From positions 105,979,812 through 106,043,811 of the forward strand of contig CM034546.1 in assembly GCA_020055645.1 (NCBI GenBank): 64,000 nucleotides of DNA, written 5' to 3'. The translations under genes were made by a program, and so were the position numbers. The stretch is from Tomocerus qinae. Its lineage: Eukaryota > Arthropoda > Collembola > Entomobryomorpha > Tomoceridae. The notes under the pieces were generated by a model. The model ran no database searches, was not told where the DNA came from, and saw only the letters and a list, made by a program, of their open reading frames with translations. Shown one piece after another: positions 11,617 to 24,900 of the stretch; position 1 is the first letter of the stretch; every line of letters begins with the position of its first letter.

Positions 11617-14600
11617 ATGGGCTCCAGAGGACGATATGGAAAATGGTCGCACCAGATTGAGACAATGTTGTCTCAAGGAAGAAGAAACTCAGCCGCTGTT
11701 ATCATCAATAGACTACGATCAGGATCATTACCAGGGTTTATATACATTTACTATTCCATTTCATACTAGAAAATCCGATTTGACAGAATTAGCTTTTGTT
11801 AAAAAATAATAACCTAATTTTTTGCATTTTTCTCAGAAAATGTATTATTCACATTCTCTATTGTGTTTTTTTATCAATTTATAAATATAGTAATCGATCA
11901 CATTGATTGCATGCAAGCTTAATAAATCTGTAGATCAATATCTTACAAGGTTGTAAGTGTAATATCCGGTTTAATTAAAGAAAGAATCATTAAGATAAAA
12001 AAAAGTTTTTTTTATGTAGTTGGGCGGGGGGAGGTCCAATATTTCCAAAGACGGCATCATTTTCTCCGGATTGCTTTGATGATGAAGCAGGGCCAGAAAA
12101 AGAAGGAATAACCATGAAGGCAGCAGTGCAAGATCATGGAGACCCTGAACTTTGGAGGCAACATGGAAAGTAAGTTGATTAATTGTTATTCGTATCTAAA
12201 CGATGATGGGATTACCTACAGGTACCCATATTATACAGAATTCATTATGGAACCACAATTACTACTGAATAGATCCATAGTGTAATGTGGTCATGTGATA
12301 CTGCTTATTAATGATGTATGATGTAAGTATTTACTTAACTATTTGGCTCATGTGATGAAAAAATTAAGCATTGTAGTTTATAGCTCATAACTTATTTCAT
12401 GAATGATATCGACAAATCTTCACAACTTCAAACAATGAATTACAGCGTAAACCTGGGAAGCGTCCTGTCAGCGCTTTATGCCAAACTGCTTGTCGTAATG
12501 GGGATTGCCTTTCCTATGGCAGAAGTCATATCAACTTACATCCCTCAATCCTTTTACGATGTATGTAAAATTATGCCATCCACATTTTGAACTTGTGATC
12601 TGAGAAGTGTCAATAAGACTCATTAGCACTACAGTAAATAATTCGATTATTTTCGTTCTGTTTTAGGGATTCTATTTGTACCTGTACTTCATGAGTATCC
12701 TATTTATGCTGTGTATGTTTTCCACTGTCCTGAAACAGAAAGCTAGAAGAAAAATTACTCGTGGTATGTAATTACTATGCAATGGGCGAGTCTTTCTTGA
12801 AATGCTAAACGAATGAATATAATGCAATTTGAAATTAACTTAAGAGTAATACTCACACACTTACCTAATGAACGTATAAATGGACATTAATGCTTGTTAT
12901 GTTATGTAAACAGGAGTAAATTCTATCAAGTCTCGGATCAGTGCTAATAGAAGTAATGCTGGTAGCCCTGATGTAATAAAGGAACAAGATGAAGAGGAAT
13001 ATAATCCGGGAACTGAGTCTGAAATCGAAGAATCAGACACGTTGTCACCACTTGGAGGCAAGACGAAAGAAACTGGTGGCCAGATGAGTTCTATTGAGGT
13101 GAATTTGAGAAGCAGAAATGAATACAACAGCAGTGACAATGATGATGAGGAGGAGGAGGATGCAAATAATTATAAGGAATATTCCGGCCAGAGAAGTAAT
13201 TTCGGAAGCTTTTATCTCAGAATGGGTGCAGTGGGTAAGAATACCAAGAGTTAGCTTCTATTTCATTAGCCCTTGTTTAGGAAAAGATAAAACTAACCTT
13301 GGTTATATTATTCCATTTAGCATTTGGAATTGGGTCTCTTATATACAGTGGGTTAGAATTTGGCCAGTTCTTTGAGCTGGAACCGAACACCAAATGTCGA
13401 AATTATATGGCGGCGATAACACCGGTTGTGAGAATGGTGTTCACTTTTATGCAAATGTATTTCATTTTTCTCAACTCCCAAATGGCCGTTTCAAAGACAA
13501 CTGTACGAAAACAATTCGGATTAATGCACATGATTGGCACGAATCTTTGCGTCTGGCTGAGCGTTATTGTACAGGAGACAAAACATGAAATTCTTCATTT
13601 TTATGATCCTGAAAAGCAAACTGTTAGATTAAATTACGGACTGAACGAAAAATACGGGAGTAAAATCTCTACAGACACTATTGTTCCTGGATTGACTGAA
13701 AAATCTGACGATTTCCTTACTCCAGATACCATAGATTCTTCAGGAGAAGAAAATAGTACATCATTGGAGATCTTACATCGTCTTAAAAGAGGTCTCAAAG
13801 GTCCCCACTCAATGTACGAATGTCGTCGTACAAATATAATGGGATCACTTGTAGATAGTGCATCTCCATTTTTATTTCCTTGCACAATTGAATATTCTTT
13901 AATTTGTGCTGCAATCTGCTACGTCATGTGGAAAAGCATTTCTAAGAGACGAATAGCTAGCATTCAACTGAAAAGAAGTCCCACAGATACTTCAGTATCT
14001 CATGTAAGTCGAAAAACTGGGATTTTCATTTGTCCGTGAACCTAAATTGTCCAAACTAATAATTTAAACTTATGATAACAAATCCAAAACAGACTGTTAA
14101 ACTAAATCATAACACTTGTTGGAAAACCAGTTTTTAGTATCGTTTTGTGAAAATTGGGTATAAAAAACTGAAGGCTATTTGTAGTAGTGATATTATGTAT
14201 TTCTTCTTCTTCAATTTCAGCAAGGTACGTTGCGCTCACCTCATCACTACACAGTTGACTGCGCTGGCTCAAACAAAGGACTTTTCATCGGTATTTTCTT
14301 CCTTGTTTTCACAATTGTGAGTCTTATACTCAACTTTGTACTAATAAAGCATCCAGAATACAAGGAGTTGGCAACTCTTGAAGTCAATGTAACAGAAATA
14401 GTGCTATATTCAGCAACAACATTGGCTGTTCTTATTGGGATGTGTCAGGTTTGTAATGATTAAAATTATTAAATTCTGAATCTTAAGCTATTGTAATGAT
14501 TACAACTAATTATGTTTTTCGTTTATGACAATTGACAATAGTTGAGACAACTTCGATACGAAAGTGGGAAAAATCTGGAGCTGGACAACATCCTTTTAAT

Positions 14601-15027
14601 TGTAGCACAATCGGGATCTTTTGTATTTAATTGTTTCTGTATCATCGGAGGCCATTTGACTGTACACACAAATGATCCTTTGGTTCTTGTCACACCACTT
14701 TTGTGTTTCATTCAGCTAATTCTGCAAACTCTATTTATTCTCGATGCTTCGAAGCGGGTTGTTGCTACAACGGACCATATTCGAAGAAAACCAGGCAGAG
14801 AAATTGTGACATTTCTTTTAGTATGTAACTTGGCCATGTGGCTTATTAACGCTTTAGAAAAATCCCGAGGGGACTCCCATCCGAATCAGCTGAAATTCTA
14901 TGGCGTTTGGGGTTGGACTATCATAACAGACATCAGTATGCCTCTAGCAATTTTCTACAGATTTCATTCAACTGTCTGTCTTTGTGAAATATGGAAAAAG
15001 GCTTACAAAGTCAAATCTATTGAATAG
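11617..15027 (+). CDS. Otopetrin-like proton channel
   Basis: Otopetrins are proton-selective plasma-membrane channels (acid sensing in taste cells and other epithelia) with twelve membrane helices in two six-helix halves. Eight coding exons join in frame: 11617-11735, 12020-12169, 12446-12560, 12667-12763, 12914-13234, 13321-14003, 14221-14448, 14542-15027 (2199 nt, 732 aa). Diagnostic sequence is SFYLRMGAVGAFGIGSLIYS followed by GLEFGQFFE, then VRMVFTFMQMYFIFLNSQ and FGLMHMIGTNLCVWLSVIVQ. The second half has IIGGHLTVHTNDPLVL, GREIVTFLLVCNLAMWLIN and FYGVWGWTIITDISMPLAIF. The N-terminus (about 100 residues) and the loop coded by 12914-13234, which is very acidic (DDEEEEDANN), are cytoplasmic and poorly conserved. 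I chose the ATG at 11617 because the only joining frame has a stop at 11578 upstream. An additional upstream exon through an acceptor near 11592-11604 would give a longer N-terminus. A polyadenylation signal follows at 15478. Confidence 0.93.
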
Positions 15028-15477
15028 TCATTGATGAATTCATTATCTTCATTATTAGTATTTAACACTCGTAATTTACTAATTTACCCTAACCCCTATG
15101 CGTATCTTGACACTTTACTAATTTGTGAGAAAATTGAACCAATATGTTTGAAATTAGTTCCTATGCTTGTTTTATGTAACAACACTGTTGACCAGTGTTA
15201 CAATGGACTTATGATACAAAATCTTTCTCGCTGTAAGATGGTATTTTTAGTGCAACAAATATCCAGAGACAAGTATTTACTATCGGAGAGAAATATTTTT
15301 TAGTTATCAGAGCCAAAAATATTCAGTTCCTCTTTAAATTGTTGTCTAACTTAAGTAAAAATACATTTTGAAGTTGTCTTCCTTCAGTCCTAATAATTAC
15401 TGTGATGTAACATGTAAATATCTTAACGTATAGTAGCATTTTTTAGCTTATATGAATCAGACGAACATTTTACCTGC

Positions 15478-15483
15478 AATAAA
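15478..15483 (+). terminator. Polyadenylation signal AATAAA for the otopetrin gene
   Basis: Canonical AATAAA 451 bp after the otopetrin stop codon on the same strand, in AT-rich 3' UTR-like sequence, followed by T-rich sequence. Confidence 0.5.
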
Positions 15484-16587
15484 ATCATTTATTTGTTTGA
15501 CCTGAATTTATGTACAATATGCACCAAAATTCGATTAATTTAAACTACTCCACGACTGAGGTATCTCTTAATTTGTCGACTATTTCTTTCCGAAACCAAT
15601 TCCGATGCATATCATCAAATAAAAATGAATGAACCTATGTGCTCAATTTTTTCCGAAATTCTATTTTATTTTTATTACTATTATAAATGTTGAATATTTC
15701 ACCGGAGTCTGCAGTCGAGCGTCATTGCTTAAGAGAAGACAATACAAGTCCATGAAACATTACCCGTCTGTGGGATCTGAATTTTCTGACAACTCCGTAT
15801 CAAAAGCTTCTGCAAACTGTTACTGATTTCATTACAAGCTTCCCTTTGAGTTGGTTCAGTACAGGCAATTACTTCTAATAAATATTTTCAAAGTATAACA
15901 TTTGACAATAAAAAATTAGATTTACAAACACTAACAAGACAAAATATATTATTGCAATTTGCAATACCGAAATACAATGTTGAGTTATAGGGCGGGTTAA
16001 CTACAGCTAAATAGAAAGCTAAATACTACAATAGAAAACTATACTTTGTTATCTACATTTCAGGTTGTGTTGTGGTTGCAATTTCTTTGTATTTGTATTA
16101 CTTTGTACATTACTACAAAGTTTTCTTTCATTTAAAGTTTGTAACAGGTATACTTTCTAACATTAATCACTCGTATGTTAAATTAAATGTCAAATCGTAA
16201 TAACAAAGTATGCAAAAAAACGAATATTTAAATAGATTTAAGTATTTAACTATTTTGTGTACATACAACATTACATACAAGGCAGACACGTCGCAGTAGT
16301 AGATAACATTTACTATGCTTAATGTTTAATATTACAATGCTACAAGCTCATCTAATGCCATCAAATATTGACGGCATAACTTCCTGCTGTAGTTAATTAT
16401 TTTTACAGGTTTTAAATGCAAAAGTACTCAAGAAAAGCTGCTCTAGGTGTAGAAATGCAAAGAAGTTGTCTATTTCCACATAAACCAAAATTAGAAAAAC
16501 CTATGAATGAATAGCAAGAAACGAAGTGTCAAGATAGATTCTGATTCAACAAAATGTTAAAGTTTATCTACCATAATAAAGACTTAA

Positions 16588-16963
16588 GGTTGGGATAAGT
16601 TGTACTCTTTTACATTGAAATGTCTGTACAAAAATCTCGAGTACGGCTGAATTGAAATGAAAGGTTTTTTTTTGACATTTAAAGTACGGATCTAGACCTC
16701 GGACTCAAGGCTCTTACATTTTCAAAATATGGCTTGGTGACCAAGAAATCGGCACCGACATTTTCGCGCCATTAAAAAAACCGCACGAAAATGTCGGTGC
16801 CGATTTCTCGGTCACCAAGCCACATTTTAAAAATGTAAGAGCCTTGGGTCCGAGGTCTAGATCCGTACTTTAAATTTTCACTAACCCTTTTCACTTCCAT
16901 TCAACCGTACTCAAGATTTTTGTACAGACATTTCAATGTATTAGCCTCCAACTTATCTCAACC
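16588..16963. mobile_element. 376-bp fold-back MITE flanked by TTAA (piggyBac-like target)
   Basis: Two arms of about 185 bp are inverted copies with roughly 90% identity by eye. The left begins GGTTGGGATAAGTTG and the complement of the right begins GGTTGAGATAAGTTG. Both share ACATTGAAATGTCTGTACAA, AAAGTACGGATCTAGACCTC and GAAATCGGCACCGACATTTT. The short loop is near 16775. TTAA lies directly at both ends (16584-16587 and 16964-16967), the target duplication of piggyBac-type elements. The transposase family is inferred from TTAA alone. It sits about 120 bp beyond the stop codon of the sugar transporter, so it may lie within that gene's 3' UTR. Confidence 0.8.
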
Positions 16964-17086
16964 TTAATGATGAAAACAGTTCAAATACTTATATAAGCAA
17001 ACAGGATAATTCAGGATATGGATTTGTAATGGCCGTAGTACGATTTCGGCTAATTGCAATAACGAAATAGGTTTAAAAAAGGCATA

Positions 17087-18997
17087 TTATAATTGTGTGG
17101 AGGCTTTAGGAGCGTTGGATGTACTAGAGGGACACTTATCAGAAAAATAGAGTTCAATTTCCGATAAGCTTTTGCCTTTAGTTTCTGGAACAAATACTGC
17201 AACAAATACGACCCCAAATAAGCAGAAAAGAGCGAGCAATGAAAATGTCCAAAAAGGTGATATTCCATCCAAGAGAAAAGGGAAAAATAAAACAACAACA
17301 AATAGAACTAGATGATTAACAAGAGAAGACAGAGAGCACAAGTAACTTCTGATATGCGAAGGGAATATCTCTGACATGATGATAAACGGAACAGGGCCAA
17401 ATCCAATGGAAAATGATGAAATGAAAACGGAGAGGCAGAGAAGAGGAAGCCAGGTGACGGTGTTGGCAGCAAATGTATGATTTCCGTCCAACGTGCTTTG
17501 ATCTTTACAGTAAAAGAACAAAGCAAGACTTCCATGGCTGAGGCCCATCAAAATGGCGGATATAATCAGCAGTACCCTCCGGCCCATTCGGTCAATCAAG
17601 GGGAGTGACAAAAAGAAAGCTAGAAATTGCACAGTGCCCACAATAACTGATGCGGTGTTGATTTCCATGAGGTCCTCTTTGTTCTCCGTTTCTGATCTTG
17701 ACCTTTCGATGATGACACTTAAGTAATAAATTACAGCGTTGATTCCGCATAATTGTTGCAGAGTCATGAGACCAACGGAAATAAACGTAGAGAGCCAAAC
17801 CCGCCTTTGGCTCAATATTTTGGCCAACATCAGAGGTTTTCTTCTTTTCGTTTTATGTTTAGTGATCTCACTATCTGGATGTGAGTCATCTGCGTCATTG
17901 CCAAGGTCGTGACCGTGCTTTGATGTAGTAAGGGCATATTTCATATCTTTCAATTCACTTTCAGCTGTAGTTATATCATTTTTCCCACGAAGTTTCTGCA
18001 GAGATCTCAGAGCTTCGTCTTCTCTTTTTTTCAACAACAGCCAGTATGGGGATTCAGGAGCTACCAAACACAGTACGAGTAAAACTATTGGGAAAACAGT
18101 AAGTACCAAACTTAATTGTTGCCAGTCCAGATCTGTAGCTCCAATTAGAAAACCGACGAGGACACCTAGAGCCAACATCATTGAAGGCAGAAATCCCAAA
18201 CAACCACGAACCTGCGCTCGAACACACTCACTGACATATAGTTGAGCAGAGGCTGTTGTCAATCCTGTTGAAACTCCAGTAAAAGCTCGTCCCACAAAAA
18301 CCATCCACACATTTTTGGCAAATCCAATGAGTAAACAGCCAATAATGAAGGGATATGCAATAAACATTATCGTTTTTTTACGACCTGCGTACTGCAAAAG
18401 TGGCCCTGAAATTATCGTTCCGAAAAATCCAGCCATTGGGGTTGCTGATGCTACCCATGATATCAATTCTTTAGTAGGGATTTCTGTAGTGTTCAAAAAT
18501 GCTGTGTCTTTTTCCAGAGAAGCTAGAGCTGGAGAAGCGTACGCTCGAAAAACACCCGTACAAAGAAATGAAAATGCTGCTACAAACGTAGCAAAAAACT
18601 CCATAAATTCAAATTTTATTTTCACCTTTTGTACTTTCTCTCCTTTAATATTTTCATCAGGATTCATCGTTAAATCCGAGACTGGTAATTTAGGTACAGA
18701 TGATCCGATTTTGTTTACTGCCATATTAACACAGAAGGAAGTGGATTCCCTTTTGTTTTCATGATTATCTATTACGGACATATTTTTGAGTATATTTGCA
18801 GTATTTTCCCCTTCTTCCTCAATCACAGACTTTTCTACGTCAATTTCAATTTTATCCGCAAATCCTTCTGTTGTATTCCTCACTGATTTGTTGAACACCT
18901 CTGCTTCTAAATCTGCTCCTAAATTGTCATACGTATTTGCACTATTCGTTTTCTCGTCCTCCAAAATGGAAACTTCTATCTCATTCGTAGAACCCAT
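17087..18997 (-). CDS. Facilitated trehalose/sugar transporter, MFS sugar porter family
   Basis: A single-exon 636-aa protein of the major facilitator sugar porter family, which moves hexoses or trehalose down a gradient across the plasma membrane. Sugar-porter signatures occur in order: GRKK at 205, GRAFTGVSTGL at 236, PESPYWLL at 314, QQLCGINAVIYY at 414, DRMGRR at 469, GPVPFIIMSEIFP at 534 and VPETKGKSLSEIE at 603. Twelve hydrophobic segments fit the fold. A cytoplasmic N-terminus of about 130 residues is unusually long and acidic and resembles none I know. The central loop (350-395) contains a His/Asp-rich run ending in basic KHKTKRRKP. Resemblance is to arthropod Tret1-like proteins, but substrate cannot be read from sequence. 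The lack of introns, where other complete genes here have one to eight, suggests an old retrocopy or intron loss. The start is the first ATG of the open frame. Confidence 0.93.
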   Translation of the reverse strand: MGSTNEIEVSILEDEKTNSANTYDNLGADLEAEVFNKSVRNTTEGFADKIEIDVEKSVIEEEGENTANILKNMSVIDNHENKRESTSFCVNMAVNKIGSSVPKLPVSDLTMNPDENIKGEKVQKVKIKFEFMEFFATFVAAFSFLCTGVFRAYASPALASLEKDTAFLNTTEIPTKELISWVASATPMAGFFGTIISGPLLQYAGRKKTIMFIAYPFIIGCLLIGFAKNVWMVFVGRAFTGVSTGLTTASAQLYVSECVRAQVRGCLGFLPSMMLALGVLVGFLIGATDLDWQQLSLVLTVFPIVLLVLCLVAPESPYWLLLKKREDEALRSLQKLRGKNDITTAESELKDMKYALTTSKHGHDLGNDADDSHPDSEITKHKTKRRKPLMLAKILSQRRVWLSTFISVGLMTLQQLCGINAVIYYLSVIIERSRSETENKEDLMEINTASVIVGTVQFLAFFLSLPLIDRMGRRVLLIISAILMGLSHGSLALFFYCKDQSTLDGNHTFAANTVTWLPLLCLSVFISSFSIGFGPVPFIIMSEIFPSHIRSYLCSLSSLVNHLVLFVVVLFFPFLLDGISPFWTFSLLALFCLFGVVFVAVFVPETKGKSLSEIELYFSDKCPSSTSNAPKASTQL

Positions 18998-21900
18998 TTT
19001 GATACCTAATCAAAAAAGGCAAGTATTGTTTTTCACTAATGACAGTTGACTTAATTGAGGTTTACTTGCAAACCAATAGTCAGTAATATCAAGCAAATTG
19101 TAAAATTCAGGTAATAAATGAACTCAAATTGTCAAAATCCATGCAAGCGAAAAGAAAATCGTCCTTACGTTAATCCAGCTCTTGTATAATAAATTTTGAA
19201 TAAAAATTGAAGATAAATGAAATACGAAATTCTATTCAGGAGAATTATAAATCATTGGAGCCAACTGAGATTGGGATCTTGATATTAAAACGCTACTGAA
19301 GTTAATTGATACAAAGTTTGCAGACTTGGAATCCAAAGTCATTGAGTTAATCTGGTAGCGCCACGTCTAACAATTATGGTAATTAATAACGTTCTTAAAA
19401 TGTTTAAGACAATAAAAGTTTAAGTAGACTCACCGCACGCTATCTGCACGCTTAGCTTGGCTAATTACGTAGCATCACTACATGTTTCTTTTGTAATCTT
19501 CATCATTGAGAATGCTATAATTATTTGCAATGTATTTTACTCCACCACATCTAAAATCTTGGTTAATAAACTATGTTCCGCAAATCAGGTGCTTAATGCA
19601 AAAGAATTAAAAAAAATATAACAATTTTACTAAGTACATAAAAAATATTATTATTACTGTGATCTACTTTATGTGTACTATACCTTGAGTAGTTGGCGTG
19701 ACATGGAATTACATAGTAAATAGTAGCTAGTATAGCTAGCATCTGTTTTATAAGTAATTACCTCCTCTCCTCTGTGATATGTCTGTGGCTAAGTATAAAA
19801 TATAGTACTGGGAGTAGTTTCACAATTCCTTCCCTTTTTATTTGAATATAACATTTACTTCAATAGCTCCGTATTTTTATAGATAACATTATTAGTAGTA
19901 GCACAATGAAAAGGAGGATAAACCATTAAGCTAAGTTCTGTATCATGTATTTAAATATGTACTGCATAGACTACTCAATATTATAAACACAGCTCAGCTT
20001 CACCAAGCTTTTATGATAGGCTCAGCCTCAGTCTGCTACAAAGTTCTGTAACAACATCAAGAAATGCTTATGAGAAGCACTAGCACTGTATAGTATAGTA
20101 TAGACAAGTGAAGCAAAGGTATCAATGTTCCTACTGGTTATTCCAGGACTTCACAATAATTATAATCATTTAAAAATGCTAGTAACGATCTTAAGTATAG
20201 TTTCCCAACTGTTTCTACATAAACAATTGTAGTAAAATAATTACATGAGGTAGAATTAATGGATTTGACACTGGAATCTTTTATTTCCAGGTTATTTTAT
20301 CCAGGATTCACTCTTATGTCCTATAATGTGAGATTATTGGCTGCAGACCGAATAGATGTAAGTACTATTCTGTCAGTAGGACTAGGAACAGGTGCATTGG
20401 TGTTAGTAATTAATAGACAGTGAAATCTTTGTGTAAGACCACTAAATCTTATGATCGTATAATGTCAAATCATTTAATTCATTCGTACTTGTCCTTATTG
20501 TCAGAATTATATTTTAAACCATTATAATATGCGCTATAACATTTTTGTTGCCACTCAATGCTAAATAGCCATACTTAAGTATATTTCAATCAATTGTAAA
20601 GGTGATTGAAAATGCCTTTATTCTAGCGCTCTATTTATATGTAGGTTTCATAAACTTTAAGGAAATACATCCTGTAATCCTAATAACTGATTGATTGATG
20701 GGTATCAGGTGTCTGTGTCTCATGAAGTGTACAGCATTTAATAATATGTATTTAGGTCTTACATAAACTGGATACAAATGAGTATTCATTTGAAGCTTAC
20801 TCATCCACCAGATATTTCTGTGACGTCTGTGTTTACGATTTTAAAAAAAAAAGTGGCTATAAAGTATACATTCCGATCTATTTGTAATAAATTCTTTGTT
20901 GCTTTAGTTTATTAAACAGCTTTTCTGCTTTCATGGGACTGTTATATGGGTTTAACAGCCTTCTAGTGTACCTGTACTGAAATGGGCTTCGAAAAATGCC
21001 TTCTTACGATAGATAGCTACTATTATGAGAACAAAAACCTCTAAACAATTATATAGTTGAATTTTAATTACAGTGTAATTGTAAGTAGATGGAAAAATAA
21101 GTAAAAAATCTCGTTCTCTTTTAACTACTCAATAAAATACGAACCCAAATATACAAATATGTATAAGAAATGCGAGTATGGATGAGGATTACGTAGTACT
21201 TATTGACATTGGTCACATTTGTTTACATACTGCAGATACTACCTGTGCACTGTCTACTACAAGTCTCGTGTATGTAGATGTGTATGACTACTTAATGTAG
21301 GTTCACATTCAGAGGTGACCTTTGAGCATAGAAAAACATTTGCACACAACAGGGTAATGCTAGGAATGTCAGCTGTAATGAATACTAATAAGTGTTACAT
21401 AAGTAAATGAATACAACCATAAAAGCATGTCAATAATCATTCAGGCTTTTCTATGCAATAACTTGCTCCCTTAAATAAGGTTTTTGCTCATTAAAAACAT
21501 AAACCAGAAGTCAGTGGGAAAATACACTCAACTATCACGTAGTAGAAACATGCAAATGCCAAATGGATATTCAGAGTGACATACACCATTTAAAATGCCT
21601 TGGCAAGTGTCTATTTACAGACCATGAGTTTTTGAATGTCCCTACCTTAGCATGACACATGCAGGCCAAAGACAATTTTAACTGTATGTCATATGCTATT
21701 ACTTTTCATGGTCTTGAGAATGACATTTCTATGTGCTGATGAAAATACCAAAGGTTACATTCACACGAAGAAACACCGTAAAGTAAGAATTTAATAAACC
21801 GATTTAATTTTTGATTTTGAAAAATTTCAATGCACATTTTCTATAATAAACATGCAATAGTACAAGAAGGTGTAGCATGTGGCCCCTATTATATCACTAT

Positions 21901-24900
21901 CTGACGAAGAGACAGATTATATTGGGTCGAGCAGCATGCTATGTAGTACAATATTATACAATGTCGATGTTAGGATGTTACCAGACATTTCTATTTGCAC
22001 CACTGTACCAAGAAAGACTACCTTCTAGAATAAAAATCGATTTATCTTCCCACAATATGCAATAATGATAATATGCACACGAGGAATGCAAGGTTAAAAA
22101 TGACTCCATCCCCATGATACTAGAATACTCCTCCTAGTGTTGTAAATAGTGTAGTTGTAGGAAGTGGCAAAACCGTCAACAACTTTGTTTACTACTGGTA
22201 TCTAAAAATATTGTGGTTTTCCACAAATATGAGATAACAAGTTTGCTTAGTTTACGAAAAAAATTAGTTTTGAATCCTAAAGTCCAAGTCATGCTGCATA
22301 TTCTATTAATTGTATAGCATCATGTATTTTTAAACTGGTTATTTTCTGGCTTTTTAACAACATTATTTCAATTTATAACCCTATACTTCATAAATACCAA
22401 TTAATTTCCATTTTGTGCTTACGAATAATTAAATGCTAAACATTTTGCCATTTCGTTAACGAATCAAATCACTTTCATATACCTAATGTGTTACGTAAAG
22501 GTATATGATAGATATTATTCTAATCGTCGCAAGTATTTTAGTGGTGGGAATCAATTGCATTGTGTATGCTATGTTTTTGTAGTAGCTAAAGCTTTAGTAG
22601 TGAATATTCTCTTCTGAAAATAGATTTTTTTCTTTATCCAATTTACTTTACATAATATTATATGCTCCAAGTCTCTATTGAGGGGGTTTTATCCCCTGAA
22701 ATCCAGAAAATGAAAATTTTTTTCTCAAAAACCAACGTTTTCCCAGCTTTGAGCGATAAAATTGTATTTTAAGGCTATTTAAACTCATTTTCGCCAAAAA
22801 AGCCAAATTTTTTTGCGAATATGAGTTATACGTTTGAAGTGAGTCGAATCTTACAGAAATAATCAATTCTAACAATTTTAGGTCCTATTATATCATGATG
22901 CGATCCTATTCATCAAGTTTGATTCAAGTAGCTCTATTCCCTCTATTTTCAAAGTTGTTTTTTCTTCAAACAACTTTTTATTTCTTAACTTGACTGACTG
23001 GTTTTAAAATTATGTAAGAGGAAATCTAGCTCAATTTTGGAAAATTATCATCATGATGTGAGAAATGTTGCATCCATTGTGCAACTTTTGAATTACATAC
23101 TAGAGGTAGACTTTTATGTATTAATTAATTGCAACAACAACTCATTATGCTTAAGCCTGGCTAAGATTCTATGTACAGATGACTATCACCCCCGCATTAA
23201 TTGTAATATAATCTCAAGGTTACTTTGTTACATAATAATTTTATTTTGCATGATTAATGTGGTTACGTCTCATTAGTAGGTTAGGTACCTTTTCTAGTGG
23301 CAAAGGAAATAACATGGTATTTATCATGTTATTTCTGTGTTAGAAAGCAGAAGCATTTCTTGTACATTTTGGTGTTGTTTATTATGTATTTACCATCTTA
23401 TGATTCTCTTTTGTTTAGAGTTGATTTTACATTTACCTCAATATTAGCATTTGCACAGATAATCTTTAGTGTTATGTATTTCTTCAACTTTTTATAACTG
23501 CAGAAACTAACACGGGAAACAAAAACTGTATTTTTCTGTTTACTTGCAATTTTGTAATGATTATTACACCAGTTCAGGTAATAAAATACCCAACTAATTA
23601 AAATTTTTTCTCATTACTGTCATAAGAGCGTCTATGCAAATGAAGTCTATTTTATCGTACCATTTTATTAATTACCAGCTAGTAAGGCGTATTCTTGGTA
23701 AACACCTAATATTCACAGAATTAAATACTGTTAACTGCAAGTGTGTTTGCAACTATTTCTGAAGCATCCCAGACCAATGTAAATGTATCACTTGATAGTA
23801 TTTGCGGTAGGCTTGTTTTGCGGTTGTGTTTGGTGTTCTTATTGTCGCTTACTTACTCTCTATTTATAGGTAATTGTGTAATTGTGGTTTTCGATAGAAG
23901 TTTTGAAACTCATGAAGCTGACATATTGCCCTACAGTTGAAAATAGGACTTGGCCCTATCGTATTCATTTGGACTGAGTAACTGAGTATCGACCTGATTT
24001 AACCGAAACTGATACCTCGTGTCTATTTCTGTAGAGTATATAGCCCACATAATTGATTGAATTAATGCTTGCATGAGTATTCATAATCACTAATCACCCA
24101 TAAATCATGATCATAAGCTTACACAATGGAAGATGGTATACTACAAACAACAGCGAAAATATAATTACAATTAATCTGTAAAGTTTTTGAAATTTTTTGG
24201 GACCAATTGATCAGATAATCCTGCAGTTTAGTTTTAAATCTCTTCAGAATTCAGATAATTTTCTAGATTCCAGGGCCAAAAATATATCTAAATACCTTTT
24301 TCCTTTCTATGTTTTTAAAAATGTTGTTAGAATCTGCTAGTTAACAAGTAAAGAACCTAGAATAATACATATTACTAGCCGAGTAGCCGTAGCGGCCCTG
24401 TTACAAATAAAGCTAGTGAGTATGGAGCCATATCATATGATGAGCAAATGAAGTAGATACATAGATTTGAATATTAATTTCAATCCTATAATCTTGGTTT
24501 TACCTACAGGGCGACATTTATCCAGATTGATAAAAAAACTGGATTTTGTCACATTATAAATGTGGAAAATAGGCAATACGATGGGAGTTCGGATTGATTC
24601 CATGACATGCGATGGAGGAAAATAGAAGACGACAGAGGACGACAGGGGACGTTAGGGGAATTTTTTCTTCTCCGTGGTTGTTCAAATTTGCTTCATTGGG
24701 TACGTCATTTTAAGTAGAATTTAATTTATATTATTAGATCATGCTTGGCTGCCAGAATGCGGCAGATTAACACACAGAAGTACAAACAAACGGAATTGGT
24801 CACATTTCTAACTTTTGCGTTCATCTATTCAAAAAATCAGGCATTGAAAACATTCAAATGTCTAGAGCAACAAACTCCGCCCACTTTGGGAACGTAGCTT

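Larger units (their letters stand above)
15028..17086. other. Intergenic region between convergent otopetrin and sugar transporter genes
   Basis: Two kilobases holding both 3' UTRs. Apart from the otopetrin AATAAA and the large TTAA-flanked palindrome at 16588-16963, I see only AT-rich sequence without a gene. Confidence 0.6.

Noticed and set aside
11567-11809. 80-codon ORF as the first otopetrin exon
   Set aside because: Its frame does not join the exon at 12020. The overlapping frame starting at 11617 does, with correct phase.
18315-19049. Plus-strand ORFs of 149 and 87 codons
   Set aside because: Antisense shadows of the sugar transporter, which has clear family motifs on the other strand.
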